Shown one piece after another: positions 12,101-26,344 of a stretch of DNA of 64,000 bases. The position numbers were made by a program, and so were the translations under genes. Source of the DNA: Nereocystis luetkeana (Eukaryota; Sar; Phaeophyceae; Laminariales; Laminariaceae); NCBI GenBank assembly GCA_031213475.1, contig JARUPZ010000036.1, positions 3,832,359-3,896,358 of the forward strand, in the 5' to 3' direction. The stretch's first letter is position 1, and each line of letters starts with the position of its first letter. Below the pieces are notes generated by a model, which was given only the letters and a program-made list of their open reading frames with translations, did no database searches and was not told where the DNA came from.

Positions 12101-14514
12101 GTACAAGAAAATACTCACCGCGAAAAGGAAATGATATATAAGGATTTCATTTGCAAGGGGCGTTGTGAGAAAATGGGATATCAAAATCAAGTGCTTAGCG
12201 GCGAGCGCTGCACGAAAATATTTCCGTGGTATATGATAGTATATGCTCAAGGTTAAACGAGCACGGTGTTCATGGGGAGATTCAGATAAACTGTCTACTA
12301 TTGGCGGGCCAGTACTGCTGTAGCAGCCTCCTTTTCGGATTCATTTTCGGTGTGTGTGTTCAGTCACCGCCTCAGTCTGTTGAAGGCGGCTGCCTTGGTT
12401 GTTTGTACGTCTCTTCCGACGCAAGCTCAATCTATTTTACGGTAGGCTGTGGTCCCGGAGTTTTTTCTGAGACTTCTCGCTCGGATGGATAAGCGCAACC
12501 TACTCACCCCAAAAACTGGCTTCCAAGTGAAACAATGCGCTCTCAACCCCGATGAAAAATCCCTCCCATGACTTGGGTCATAAGCGAAAACGAATACCCT
12601 GGTAGCAAACCTCCCTGTAGCCTGTAGTGACATTGGGTACTTCCTTAGTTGAGGAGGTCTCATAAGGCTAAAAATGCTACGTACCTCTATCGTAGAATCC
12701 CGTGTTTCGGAGGGGGTGGTGTATTGTGAGAGCTATGCATTTATGTATGCATCACCTTTCGTGCTGCGGGGAGGCGTACTTGGGGGAGTTTACGCCACCC
12801 GTCCCCCACAGGAAATAATGGTCCTTGACGAAGGAACACATTCATCCACAATACAGCGTTTTCTAAATCTCTACGATTTTCGGCAGGGTTTTTGGCATGC
12901 CCTCCTACACATTCCCCTATAGGAAACTAATATATAGCGTTACCCGCCTTTCCCTGACATATCTCCCTCGAGGTTACCCCACAAACATAAACTAAAGCTA
13001 TCCCCCACCCCCCCTCCCGCCTCTTTCTGGAATAATTGGCGCAGGGAGGCGAGGCCGTCCACATGAAAAGCTTTGTCAAGGCTTCGGTCGAACGCACGGC
13101 ACCCGCGGCAGTTTCTCAGACGGTGGACAAGTTCGCAAGGATCGTCGACAGTCGCTTCGGTGTGAGTGACACGTGGGGACAAACCCACACACACAGGCTA
13201 CACGTTATAAGCCTAGCTTTGTAACTTGTTACGAGGAACCGCAGAAATCAGTACCCACAATGAACCCAAACTCTAGGCATCCCCCCATGTTTACACAACC
13301 ATTTTTGGTTCCGAAACTGTGTTCCCCCGTATGATTGATACAGTAGCGCTTACGAAGCACTAAGCCGATGCGCGCATCAACACGTTTGTTTTTTGTGTTC
13401 TCGCTCGGAAAATCTTCTGTTGTCCAAAGAGAGTTAGAATAAAGCAAGCCTTCGGGAACTCCTGGGGTCGTTTCCGGAACCGGCCTTTCTGCACCATCGG
13501 TTTGGTAGCGGTCTTCATGCGAACGAAACCGAAATGCTCTAAACCTGCAATACCTATCTAGTCGACACGTACGTGAAAAATAAGGGGATGAAATCGTTCG
13601 GCTATTTTCTGAATTTTCAGACTTGGACTGGACGACGCGATTCTCTTCTTTGGCCGGCTTAGTACACGGTGCGAGTGCATCTTGTTATTTTTGGCCGTAA
13701 TGCTCTGTCCCTCTGCTCTAAATACTGTAACCTCTTACCGCCCGCACCTCAAAATCTTCACACCCTTTTGTTTTGCGTTTGTGACAAGCAGGTGTTCCTG
13801 CCCGACAAGTTCAACCCGGTCCGGCTCCTTTCCATCCGCCGGGCTGACATGTGCTTCCAGGAGGCGGACAGCATGTTGGGCCATCTCCTTTCTGCTTCGC
13901 CTGCCGCCGTCGCTGTAGCCGAGAAGGCATCAGCAGCCGCGGGCAACGTCGCCGGGGACACCAGCAGCGTCTGGTTCTACTGCGCCCACACCCGGAGCCT
14001 GGTACAGCTGGACCCTGCGGCACTCGCCGCCCGCGGTAACGCGCTCTCGCTCTCGCCGCTGCTCTTTTTCGAGGGATCAGCGGAGGAGGAGGAGGAGGAG
14101 GAGGAGGGCGGCATCGGCGGCCGCGACGAGGTAGACGGGGACATAAAGGTGCTTCGTCGCAACATCGAGAATCAAGGCGGTAGCATACTCAACGCCGACG
14201 CCGACGGAGATGACGACGACATCAACGCGACTGACGGCCACATCGTTACCGACGACAGCGTTACCCACGACACCGACGACAGGAGTAGCCACGGCGACAG
14301 TGTTACGGACGGCACCGACAAGGTCAGCGGCCCCACCATCACCACCGCCACCACCACCACCCCTGGCATTCCGGCGACGACCACCATCGTCACCTCGTCA
14401 CCGGAGACCTCCATTACCGTCGCCACAGGCGATGGGCAAACCGCTACCATCACGTTCTCCGCGGACACGCCTACGGTCGGTACTCATACCACCACGATCG
14501 TGTACTCCACGTGA
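6199..14514 (+). CDS. Unrecognised protein with duplicated module, eight exons
   Basis: I propose exons 6199-6705, 7315-7648, 8406-8695, 9374-9559, 9982-10290, 11959-12063, 13045-13161 and 13792-14514. Phases agree throughout and the stop is TGA at 14512-14514. The first ATG in frame is near 6370, so an upstream first exon is probably missing; 6199 is a possible acceptor, not a start. All junctions are GT-AG except the one after 12063, which is GC-AG. The product (about 690 residues seen) contains a module twice: a helical stretch, then LPxxxNPxxxxxxRADxCF, then WFYCxHxxxLVQLDP. Copy 1 is in exons 1-2, copy 2 in exons 7-8, and an intron sits at the same place in both. The middle part is Pro/Tyr/Asp-rich with Cys residues. 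The last exon ends in an acidic run of eight Glu and a Thr-rich tail. No known domain was recognised. Exon calls are more certain than function. Confidence 0.7.
10484..10885. repeat. Tandem duplication of about 200 bp in intron 5
   Basis: Positions about 10484-10682 and 10683-10885 share landmarks in order: GCAATAGRCAGGA, CGCAAGCRTTGAG, CATGTTCCCTCGCCAAAAAA, TTCGACCGCGT, and CGTTTCCCAT followed by TAGTCACC. The copies are diverged and non-coding. Confidence 0.75.
11476..11660. repeat. Direct duplication of about 100 bp in intron 5
   Basis: Two copies contain AGTTCGTACCAGGT, ATATCTGGTACG, then CTCCAAAGTCTGAATCTCGC. A short GGGTC tandem run follows at about 11708-11735. Confidence 0.75.
14400..14514 (+). 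other. Thr-rich C-terminal tail shared with downstream repeats
   Basis: The last coding bases, reading TATITFSADTPTVGTHTTTI and the stop, are recognisably repeated at 21500-21590 (TATTISCSTDTPRIG...TTMII) and, shorter, at 22215-22257 and 23528-23573. In those places a tRNA-like block follows the stop within a few bases. Here the corresponding block lies 350 bp downstream, after a T-rich insertion. The tail therefore belongs to a repeat unit. Confidence 0.6.
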
Positions 14515-14872
14515 CGGTGGCAAAAGCGATGTTTTTTTTTTGTTTTTTTTTTATTGCTGGCCTGAGGCAACAGCTACTGCTTAGCGCGTACAGCTTGTAC
14601 GTCAAAATGCCACGTATGTCGACATCGATACGTCATCGACATCGATATCGACGCCAATACATCCGACCCCAGCATTGACAACACCGTCCCGCAAGCAGAC
14701 GGCATGTCAACGCTGTAGTTTTTTTTCCCTTTTTTTTCGGATTATGGCGTCGGCAGGCCTTTTTTGTTTTTTTTTCTGAAGTTTTTAGTTTTTTTTTTTT
14801 CTTAGTTTTTTATTTCCTTCAGAATTTTCTAGTTGTTTTTTCTTCTTAGTTTTATATTTCCTTCGAATGGGG
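14515..14872. other. T-rich downstream spacer
   Basis: This stretch holds several poly-T runs and short GTCGACATCGATA-type repeats (14615-14650). It separates the stop codon from a tRNA-like block that directly follows the stop in related downstream units, so it is probably an insertion. No gene is seen. Confidence 0.5.
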
Positions 14873-14942
14873 GGGGTAGTCCATCCGATACGTGGTCACC
14901 CTTGCTGCCAAAGGTTCGGTGGTTCGAAAACCGGCAAAATCA
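14873..14942 (+). repeat. tRNA-like (SINE-head-like) sequence, diverged copy
   Basis: The order GGGTAGTCCATCCGATA, GGTCACCC, then AAGGTTCGGTGGTTCGAAAA matches the blocks at 21.6-24.4 kb. GGTTCGAAA resembles a Pol III B box. Arms are degenerate and it is unlikely to be a functional tRNA. Confidence 0.45.
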
Positions 14943-15186
14943 TATTATGTAGTTGACAAGAGCGCAAGGGCTTTAGACCGTTTGGTACCCGTTTTGATTT
15001 CTTTGCTTGGATTTGTTCCGCCAATCTGAGGTGTTTTACACCCGCAAAGCGACGGAGTAGGCCGTACGATCCTCAGAGAGTTCGCCTATTTTCCGAGATG
15101 TACCCAGCTCGCAACCTCGCCTTCCCGCGGACCTTTACACGTATTTCGAAGTGTTGCCGACTACCCAAACTGTGACCCCACAACTA

Positions 15187-15385
15187 TATGACAAAGCTCC
15201 AAATCAGAAGGTAGACGTACTTTTTTGACGAGGGGTAGAGAGCCTCAGACTGTCTGAAATAGCTTCAAATCAGGAAGTAGACGTACTTTTTGACGAGGGC
15301 TATAAACCTCAGACTGTCCGAAGTAGCTTCAAATCAGAAAGTAGACGTGCTTTCTGACTAGGGGTGTAAAGCTTCAGCTTGTTGT
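15187..15385. repeat. Three tandem copies of a 64-67 bp repeat
   Basis: The phrase CTTCAAATCAGRARGTAGACGT recurs, followed by CTTTTTGACGAGGG and CCTCAGACTGTC. No coding potential was seen. Flanking 14943-15900 otherwise holds no recognised gene, apart from a GGTTCGAACACC motif near 15822 that may be another remnant of the tRNA-like block. Confidence 0.8.
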
Positions 15386-16039
15386 CGGAATTTCTCACGT
15401 TGGGTACAACCTCGAACTACGCCTCAGGATCAGAGTTTTCAGCAAAGTGCCTCCAAAAGAGACTCTGAACTCCTTCCTGGAAGCGTATTGCTGGCTGACA
15501 TCCTCGGATTATCGGTTAAGCAAACGGGCGTAAATGTCAGAATGGCTAACATTCGAGCCGAATTTGAAAAAATCTAATCCGCAGAACAAACGGCTTTAAT
15601 CCGCGAAACGTTGATGAAAATCGCCGAGCACCGGGATTGATGACCCCTCTGCGCGGTAAAAACCAAGGCCTGGGTTACATGGCGTCGTTGGGCCAGGCCT
15701 TCCCTTTTCATTTTTTTTGTTTTGGTCATAGCTGTTTTTGACTGCTTTGTTTTTTCATTAAGTGGGGATTTGACAGCATATTCACCCAGCTCTCTCTCAC
15801 CCCCGCTTATTAGACTTTGGAGGTTCGAACACCGCCGGAAGCGTTTGGTTTCGTTCGCCGAAAGCTTGAAAGCGTTAGTTGATTAAATTTCGGCCAAAAT
15901 GACGAGCAGCGGGAATGACCAGGCGTTTAGCGAGACAAAAAAAAAAAAAAGTTGATGCCGGTGGGGTAGAAAAGAAAGGCACGTGTGACCACGGCTACTC
16001 CAGACCGCTGTGCGTTACAACCTCGTGTGACATGCCCTG

Positions 16040-19115
<3,076 letters not shown>

Positions 19116-20460
19116 ACTATTTCATGGGGAGGGGTGATTGGTAACTCCCCTCGGAGCAGTGGTGGGGAACGAAAGGGGGGGGGGGGGGGGGGGCAGCAGG
19201 GAAGTCGACTCTCCGAATTCAGAAGGAATAGGGTGCGGGGAGGGAGGGGGGAAGGGGAAACGGTATCCTACGTACAAGTGTCGGTTCGGGCTGTGATACC
19301 GACGGGTGACGGGGAGGAGCCTCAAAACGATCTAGCCACGGTGTTTTTACTGGACGAAGGCCCCAACCAGGACCAACACCACCGCCGTCAACAAAGGGCG
19401 CAACATTGCGTGAATTGGTTGGCCCACGGACGGTGAGCAAGGCAGATCAAGGGCTACACCACGTCAGATTATCCCGGAATCATCTTGTACAGACGAAGAG
19501 AGCCCTCCTAGGCAGGTGGATCCTGGTACACCTAATCACCCCGGAGGGTGTTGAGAGGCGCGCGCAAAGGGCAATGGTGATGGACCACCTCCACCGTCCT
19601 CTCTGAGGTGAGATTATACCCCTTTGTTGACGTCGAGGGGAGTGCAGCGTTCTGCATTCGATGTATGTTGTGATGGCCCTGCTTGTATGTCAAAACAAGT
19701 CCGCTTCTTATCGAGACTCCTGTACCCGGCCCTTCTTGGGGGAACACACCTTTCATGTGGTGCTGCTGTTAGTGATACTGGTATCGTGTCCGTGGAAAAT
19801 CGAATTTAGGCAGTGTCCCGAAAATTAAGGACCGTTTATGTGCTGCTACTATTAATAGTAGCTTATCCAAACGCTCATCATATTCACGGATAGAGTGGTG
19901 GTAAACATTGGCGGCCGGCAAGGCCATTCACTCTAAAAATAAAAATAAAATACCCCTCTTCTTCCCTAATTTCGCTCGTGCAGTGATTAGTTGTTTTGTT
20001 TCGGCTGCGTGCCTCGCGCGTACGCGCGCTCGCTCTCGAACATCGAAAGCCGTCAACGGTGCGTGCGTTTGGCCTTGTGCCCATGTTCGAGAACATTCCG
20101 CGCGTTTTTTTCGAGCGGAAAATCTGATATAGGTGGCGTAGTGAACGGCCTCGACGAGACAAGGGGCAGACGAAGCAAAGGCCGGTATAAGTCTAAGCCT
20201 CTGCCGATGCCGTAATGTGTATCGCACCCGGCGTTTTTTTTCTAAACCTGACACATACCACCGACGCCACTGATCTCGTAGTCATTCCTCAAGATGTCGT
20301 ACCGAAGCTACCCATCTCAACTACGCATTAAGGCGTATTTCTCTGTTCGTTATTTTTCCTGGTAGTAAGTCTACGGTCGGCACAACTAATCGTCGTAGCA
20401 CGTTTCCCCGTCTCGTCGCCACTGCAGAAAACGCCTGCTCGTTAGGGCTCTTCCAGTTAT
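19116..20460. other. Region without a convincing gene
   Basis: Poly-G runs are present at 19175-19195. Short open frames on both strands lack supporting splice signals or family similarity. No structural RNA or clear repeat family was recognised. Confidence 0.45.
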
Positions 20461-20461
20461 A

Positions 20462-21590
20462 CCAGGTTGATGATTTCGCGACAGACGACCGCCCTCGTTT
20501 TCCGCCGGCCGAGTTGGGCTTGCCGAGTTTTGCGAGGAGGACGTATCTCTCGCCGAGGACGAGCAGCAACAGCAGCTGTAGCACCAGCTCGCACGGAATG
20601 CGGAGGTCGACCGGCAGCAGGTACGTGCGTCTGCGCGTGTGTGTGGTATGACACCTCAACATCCTCGTCACCGAGCACGCTTTTGCAGGCTTGGACAACC
20701 GGCCGCAGTCTGTACGTATATTTCATACATACAGTTAGTGAGTACGTTCTCAGTAGTTCGACCGTTGAAAGCTTGACGTACACTGTATTCATATGTACAT
20801 TATTCACAGCATATGGATCCGCAAGAAAATCGAGCACGTCATATTATCCCAATCTTTCAGCCCTGGCTTGGCTGATCGCGTGCACCCTGCGCGTCACCAA
20901 CGAGATTCCGGCTGCCCCGTTTCACCCCCATCCTTCAAGGCCGACTACGGTTGACGTGCACGACGACAGCGATCTTTTCATCGACTGTGATGGCCAAACC
21001 CTGTGCCCTGACCTCTTCGGGAAGCCCCGCAACGATAGCTGCCAAGGGTCCATCTCCTTCAGGACAAGCGACTCATTTTGGTTGTACGACGTCAAATTGC
21101 AACTGGCTGACTAACTTCACATACTGTAGGTAGCAGGTCAGGTGCTCATTGGTTGTGCCTACAGAAATTTTATTCAAGAAGAACTTGTCGCAAGATTCAA
21201 GCCTCGGGTGCAATTATTGATACAACACCAGCCGCATCTGCCCCGCGACGCGTGTCCGGCGCCCGTCGGAATATAGCGTGCGTCTCGTCGGCGCTAGATC
21301 GGTTCCGCTCAAATCCCTACTCACCAGCTTGTTCATAATTCACCTTCCGCTCGCCGCCCGATACGGTACGCAGGTTTCTTTCGGCCTTGACGGCGCGACA
21401 TCAACACCTCGAGCATCCCGCGAAACAACCAACATCACCTCTTCTATCCCACGGACCACGACCTTCCCAAACCACGGTCGTAATCATCTCCACAAGCTCT
21501 CCAAAGACCGCCACCACCATCAGCTGTTCCACGGACACGCCCAGGATCGGTATCCCCAACACTACCATGATCATTACGCCCTCCGTGTGA
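20462..21590 (+). pseudogene. Broken gene fragment ending in the shared Thr-rich tail
   Basis: A segment from about 20462 to 20626 reads like an exon (GLAEFCEEDVSLAEDEQQQQ) and ends at a good donor, CAG|GTACGTG, but has an in-frame TAG at 20578-20580. A second open stretch at about 20855-21114 encodes an acidic region with DVHDDSDLFIDCDGQTLCPD and stops at 21112. The segment after an ACGCAG acceptor near 21373 runs open into a tail homologous to the first gene's C terminus and ends with TGA at 21588-21590. Family unknown. It could be a decayed relative of the upstream gene or a chimera of repeat and exon debris; joining of the parts is uncertain. Confidence 0.35.
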
Positions 21591-21591
21591 C

Positions 21592-21662
21592 GGGGCGGCC
21601 TAGTCTTGCCGATAGGCTGGCACCCGTGATCGTTGGTGTCCGGGGGGGATCGAACCCCGTTG
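21592..21662 (+). repeat. tRNA-like block, array unit 1
   Basis: CCTAGTCTTGCCGATAGGCTGG, CACCCGTGATCG, then GGGGATCGAACCCCG. It starts immediately after the TGA stop of the tail-coding segment. The A-box-like to B-box-like spacing is close to that in a tRNA. Confidence 0.55.
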
Positions 21663-22261
21663 AGGTCATCCCCATCGACCACCAAACCCCCGAGAGCATG
21701 CCTTGGAAAAGTCTCGGTACCGACCGACGGGCCATGCAGCGCGGGATGCATAGGGGGTAGGGTTTCCACCTTTCTTGCCCAACATCGAGACGAGAAACCT
21801 TTGGCTCGCGCTGTCGGGCGCGATTGATACACCCACGGGGCTTGCTACGTCGCTAGCGGCGCTTGCTCTCGTTTAAGAGACGGAAAGACCACTAGGGCAT
21901 CCTCTGCTGTTCGGGGCTTGTGGAGGGTTAGCGAAGGCGGCGATGGACGCACAGTCCTCTGGAAGGGGGGAGGGGCGTCGTCGCCGCCGATGCACCCGTG
22001 ATTTTCCGGTCTATAGGCGTCGTAAGTGGGGCCACAAGCAGCGGCGGCTGCGGCGACGGTGGGGGCGGCGGTGACAGCGGCAGCAGCAGCAGCAGCGGCG
22101 GCGGCAGCAGTACTATATGTCCCTCGTCTAGCGGCAAGGGAAAAAGGAAAAAAAGGAAATTAAGGAGAAAAACGCAAGGTTTCTACAACGAACAAAAGGG
22201 TGAATCAAGCAACGCAGTCGGTATCTACACCACCACGTTCAGTAAGCCCTCCAGGTGACAA

Positions 22262-22332
22262 AGTGGGGTAGGCTAACCGACAGGTTGTCACCTCTAATAG
22301 GTGAAAATCGAGGTATCGAACCCTGGCGAAAT
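22262..22332 (+). repeat. tRNA-like block, array unit 2
   Basis: GGGGTAGGCTAACCGACAGG, GTCACCTCTAATAG, then AGGTATCGAACCCTGG. Preceded by a short remnant of the tail ending CCAGGTGA. Confidence 0.5.
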
Positions 22333-22934
22333 CGTGCGACAGCGTGATTTGGCAAGACAAAGGTAAAGGCTGACGGGCCGTGCAGCGCTGCAGGCCTAGG
22401 GGGGCGAGTTGGCGCCTATGTTCCCCCCCCCCCAACACCGACATGAACATCATTGGTCACTCCAGCAGTTCGGTTGACACGTTTGCAGCGCTTGCTACGC
22501 CGCGAGTCGCTCTTACTCCAGCTACGACGGCGATACGGCTAGGCCGGTCGCCGTTGGTATGGGCGTCGGAAGGGGTCGACGGCGGCGATAGACGCACGGT
22601 TCTCAGGGGGAAGACGTCACAGCTAGGTGCTCGCGTTGCCCTGGCTTTGCGGCAGCGTTGGTGGTTTCCCAACCATCAGCGGGCGTCGGTGGCGGTGTCG
22701 TCGGCGGGGACGGTGGCGGTCGCGGCCGCGGCAGCAGTAGCAGAAGGCAACGTCAGTGCTATATATGCCCTCGCCTAGCGGCAACGACAGCAAACAAATG
22801 AGAAGAATAAGAAGGAAACAACAACAGGAACTGCACGGTCTCTATGGCGAACAAGAGGACTAACAACTGCGTTTAAGAGAGGGGAAAAAAGTACAAGGTT
22901 ACCCATTGAATTGCGGGTTTTTCTAGTGAGCCAG

Positions 22935-23005
22935 GATATGGTGGTCTAACCGACAGGCTGTCACCCGTGATCGCTGCAGTTTGGGGGTTCAAACCCCCGG
23001 TGAAC
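22935..23005 (+). repeat. tRNA-like block, array unit 3
   Basis: GATATGGTGGTCTAACCGAC, CTGTCACCCGTGATCG, then GGGGGTTCAAACCCCC. From TGGTGG to the GGTTCAAA loop is about 45 bases, as from position 8 to the T arm in a tRNA. The 5' flank does not pair with the 3' end, so no acceptor stem forms. Confidence 0.6.
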
Positions 23006-23579
23006 CCATCATCATCGATCGGCGAAAGCGCGAGATCGCGGTGTGGCAAAATATCGATATACAATGGCAAACCGTGCAGAGCGGGATACAAAGGGGGTTG
23101 GGTTGCAGCCTTTTTCCCCCAGCACCGACCCGAAAGATGTCGGCCGCTCCGGGGGGCGCGTTATTAACACACGCACTGGGCTTGCCGCCTTGCGAGCCGT
23201 GCTTTCCTCTCGATGCAGTGGTGGAAGCACGACTTCGGCGGCCTCCGCTGGTGGGGTCATCTCCGGGGGGGGCGACGGCGGCGACGGACGCACGACTCTG
23301 TAGAGAGGTATCGCATCGAGCGTGCTCGTGTTGCCCTTTGCTAAGCGGCACAATTAAGGCGTTACGAGCAGGGGCGGCGGCCGCGGATACGGTGGGGTCG
23401 GCAGTGGCAGCCGGGGTTGCGGCAGCAGCATGAGTGCTACGTACTCCCTCATCTTGCTGCATCAAGAAGAATACAAAGAAGAAGAAGAAGAACTGCAAGG
23501 TTGCTTCCACGAACACAAGGGCTAAGAATTGCGGTCGGTGTCCATACCACCACGATCATATACACTCCACATGACCGGC

Positions 23580-23650
23580 GGGTGGGGTAGTCTAACCAAC
23601 GGGATGTCGCCCCTGATAGCTGAGGTTCGGGGTTTCGCGCCCCCGGTGAA
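23580..23650 (+). repeat. tRNA-like block, array unit 4
   Basis: GGTGGGGTAGTCTAACCAAC, GTCGCCCCTGATAGC, then a mutated T-arm-like GGGGTTTCGCGCCCCC. It starts about five bases after a tail remnant ending CTCCACATGA. Confidence 0.5.
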
Positions 23651-24327
23651 ATAATCGTCTGCGGTCGCCAAAAGCGCGGGAGCGTGACTAGGCAAACACT
23701 CGATAAAATCCCGACGGACTGCGCAGCGCGGGAGGCCTGGTGAGTTGGGTTGCCTCTTTTTTCCGCCTATTCAGATACGATAGTACTTGGCCCCGCGCTG
23801 GCGGACGTGGTTGACACACTTAAGGCGCTTGATGCGTGGTGATCCGCGCTTGCTTTCGCCACAGCGAGTGGTGGCAAGACCACGGCGGCCTCTGCTGGTA
23901 GGGACATGTTGAAGGGGGGCGATGGCGGCGACGAACTGCACGACTCCCTAACGCGACGTCGCAGCGAACATCCTAGCGTTACCCTGGCTTAGCGACGTCG
24001 TTGGTGGTGTGACAAGCAGCTGCAGCAGCGGCGAGGGTGTCGTCGACGGTCCCGGTCGCGTCCGCGGCCACGCAAGCAGCTGCAAGCAACAGTTGGCAGC
24101 AGAAGCAGCAGCAGCAGCAGCAGTAGCAGCAGCAGTAGCAGCAGCAGCAGCAGTGCTATAGACGCCCTCATCTACTGTAGCTGCAAAGGACAAGACGAAG
24201 GAAAAAAGAAAAGAAGCACGGGAGCCGCAAGGTTCCTTTGACGAACAAGAGGGGCAACAAATGTGTTTCAAAAGAGACGAAAAAGGGCGCAAGGCCTTCG
24301 ACTGAAGTGCGGATGCCTTCGGCTTGA

Positions 24328-24404
24328 CGGGGTGAGGTACCAGCGGTCTCTGACCGGTTCTTGTCACCCCTAACGCTGAAGTTCGGGGGTTCGAACCCCG
24401 GTAA
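24328..24404 (+). repeat. tRNA-like block, array unit 5
   Basis: GGGGTGAGGTACCAGCGGTC, TTGTCACCCCTAACGCTG, then GTTCGGGGGTTCGAACCCCG, the best-preserved T-arm-like hairpin of the array. Confidence 0.55.
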
Positions 24405-25486
24405 AATATCATCCCCATCGTTCGCCGAGAGCTCGAGAGCGTAGATTGGCAAAGACTCGATAAACATCGGCGAACCCTGCAGCGGGATACATGGGGGCTG
24501 AAAATTCCCGCTTTTCTCCGCCAACACCAGCACGAAATGTCTTGGTTCCGTGCTGGCGGGTGAGTTCGACACGCTCGCGGCGCTGGCGAAGTCGAAAAGC
24601 CGCGCTTGCTCTCGCTACAGTGGCAGAGCGACTTCGACGGCCTCCGCTGGTAGGGACCTGTGGAGGGTTGGCGAAGTCGGGTCGCGGATAGACGCGGCTC
24701 TCTGGGAGGGGGGGGGGTCACAGCTAGGTGCTTGCGTTGTCCCGGATGGCTAGGGGCGGCGGCGGTGGCGGCGGCAAGGATCCCCCCCTTGTCCAGCGAC
24801 AATAATAGGATGATCAAGGCAAGGTTTCCAGGGGGGAACAAGAGGGCCAGGAACTGAATTTGAAGAGAGAGATAAATTGGCACAAAGGTATCGCAGTGGA
24901 TTGGGGATGAAATTGGCTATACGTACGAGGGGAGGTTGCACGTGCGCACGCGAGAGGGGATGTGCTCGTCGTATGCATGACCGTAGGTATTACCATACAC
25001 CTTAGCATCCCCACAATGCCGGGACGGAGCAAGTCGGATGTTACTTGCACCGAGAACGAAGCGCCGTGAGGTGTTCGGCGAGTCTTAGGACGGTTGGGCG
25101 GCATACTAACAAACACCGCTTGTTGGCGCGTAGTTTTTGGCATGAAGATGACAACAGTCGAACAATGTAAATTGTTTCTGGTGTGGCGACTTCCGGAGAC
25201 AGCAATGGATGCGTGCGTGCGCGCGGGGGAGCGGGTGCAGAAGTAGAATTTGTGTGGGCGGAGTCGTTATTTGTTTCCGGCGTCTACTACTGCTCCTCCC
25301 CTATAAACTGGCTTTAAAGAAAATATGCGCGAATGAACGATGCCACGCACGCCCAACACGATGCTGTAAAACAGACGATGCTGGGTAGAGGTCCTCGGGT
25401 AGGAAGCCCCATCTTAGTCAGGAGTAGTTCAGCCAAAACGTCGTCTATCCCGGTCGTGGTTGAAGGCGTAGTATTCTCCCCTCGAA

Positions 25487-25727
25487 GGCTCATTAATATC
25501 GGAGAGCTGTTTTTCCAGAATTCCCAAAGTTTGGAAATAATTGGAGATCTGTATCAAGATACGGAGGCGTTTTGTCACTATTCGTGAAATTCTCCAGAAA
25601 CAAACAAAGCAGATTTGCTAATTTTCGAACATTTGGGGAAAAACTCAGGAAAATTTGAGAGAGAAAAAAAAGGCGCGAAAAACATGGAAGTTATGGAGAA
25701 AAGCTCTCCGATAAGAAATGACCCTAA
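25487..25727. mobile_element. MITE family D copy 2
   Basis: It shares TCGGAGAGC...CAGAATT, TTTGGAAATAATTGGAGAT, TACGGAGGCGTTYTGTCACTA and TTCGTGAAATTCTCCAGAA with the copy at 1423-1684. It ends AGCTCTCCGATAAGAAATGA. Confidence 0.75.
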
Positions 25728-26344
25728 AACCCCTCGAACAAAACGAAAAATTGTTGTTTCAAGTCGCTATCTATGGATCCCCCCAAAATGAACAAAACAT
25801 GCGACCTCCGTGACCGTCAAAATGTTGGTAAACGCCCCTACTCTAAAAAAATCAGGGATGAAAAACGCCCCGGGGACAATATAAACGCCCCCCCCCCCCG
25901 CCCCCTTGAATCGTTTGGGTCAAAGTCCACCGCGGGGCCGAGTTTTCAAGCCATTGTAGAGTATGGAAAATTGAGCCGTTTCTGAAGCAAGAAAGGAGAA
26001 GGGCTTCCCACATAATATAAAGGGTGTGTATAGGTGTGTGTTTGTTGCGCGACAGCAAAAAGCACAGATCCTTCTCGCAAGACCAAACAGGAAAAACAGG
26101 CAACACGGACTCTCCCGCAGTTCCACGAACACAACTAACTACGTCTGTCTGTAGTTGTGATGGGTTGTGATGGTGCTGGTGGTGGTGCGTGTTGGCACTG
26201 CTGTAGAAGGTCGCTGTGCCTTCCCTCCACTGTCAGAGACTACGTAGCACAAAGGTGACAACAAACGATAAACAAAAACACCTCACGAGTTCCCTAGGTT
26301 TACTTACATAGGGTTTCTATTATTAACAGGAGCAAAATTAAAAG

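Larger units (their letters stand above)
21360..24880 (+). repeat. Tandem array of 660-750 bp units: gene tail plus tRNA-like block
   Basis: Five units follow each other. In order, a unit contains: a Thr-rich coding tail and stop; a tRNA-like block; GCGCGGGAYRCATRGGGGG; a CGAAA-containing stretch; GTTGACACGTTTGCGGCGCT; a CTCTGGGAGGGGG and TCACAGCTAGGTGCTYGCGTT segment; a GCA- or GGC-rich microsatellite; a purine-rich stretch; and AAGGTTTCTACGACGAACAA. Unit spacing, measured between tRNA-like blocks, is about 660, 670, 650 and 750 bp. Units are diverged, so the array is old or gene-converted unevenly. Confidence 0.75.

Noticed and set aside
22935..24404. Functional tRNA genes
   Set aside because: The T-arm-like hairpins are good but no acceptor stem pairs and no coherent anticodon arm is visible; treated as tRNA-derived repeats.
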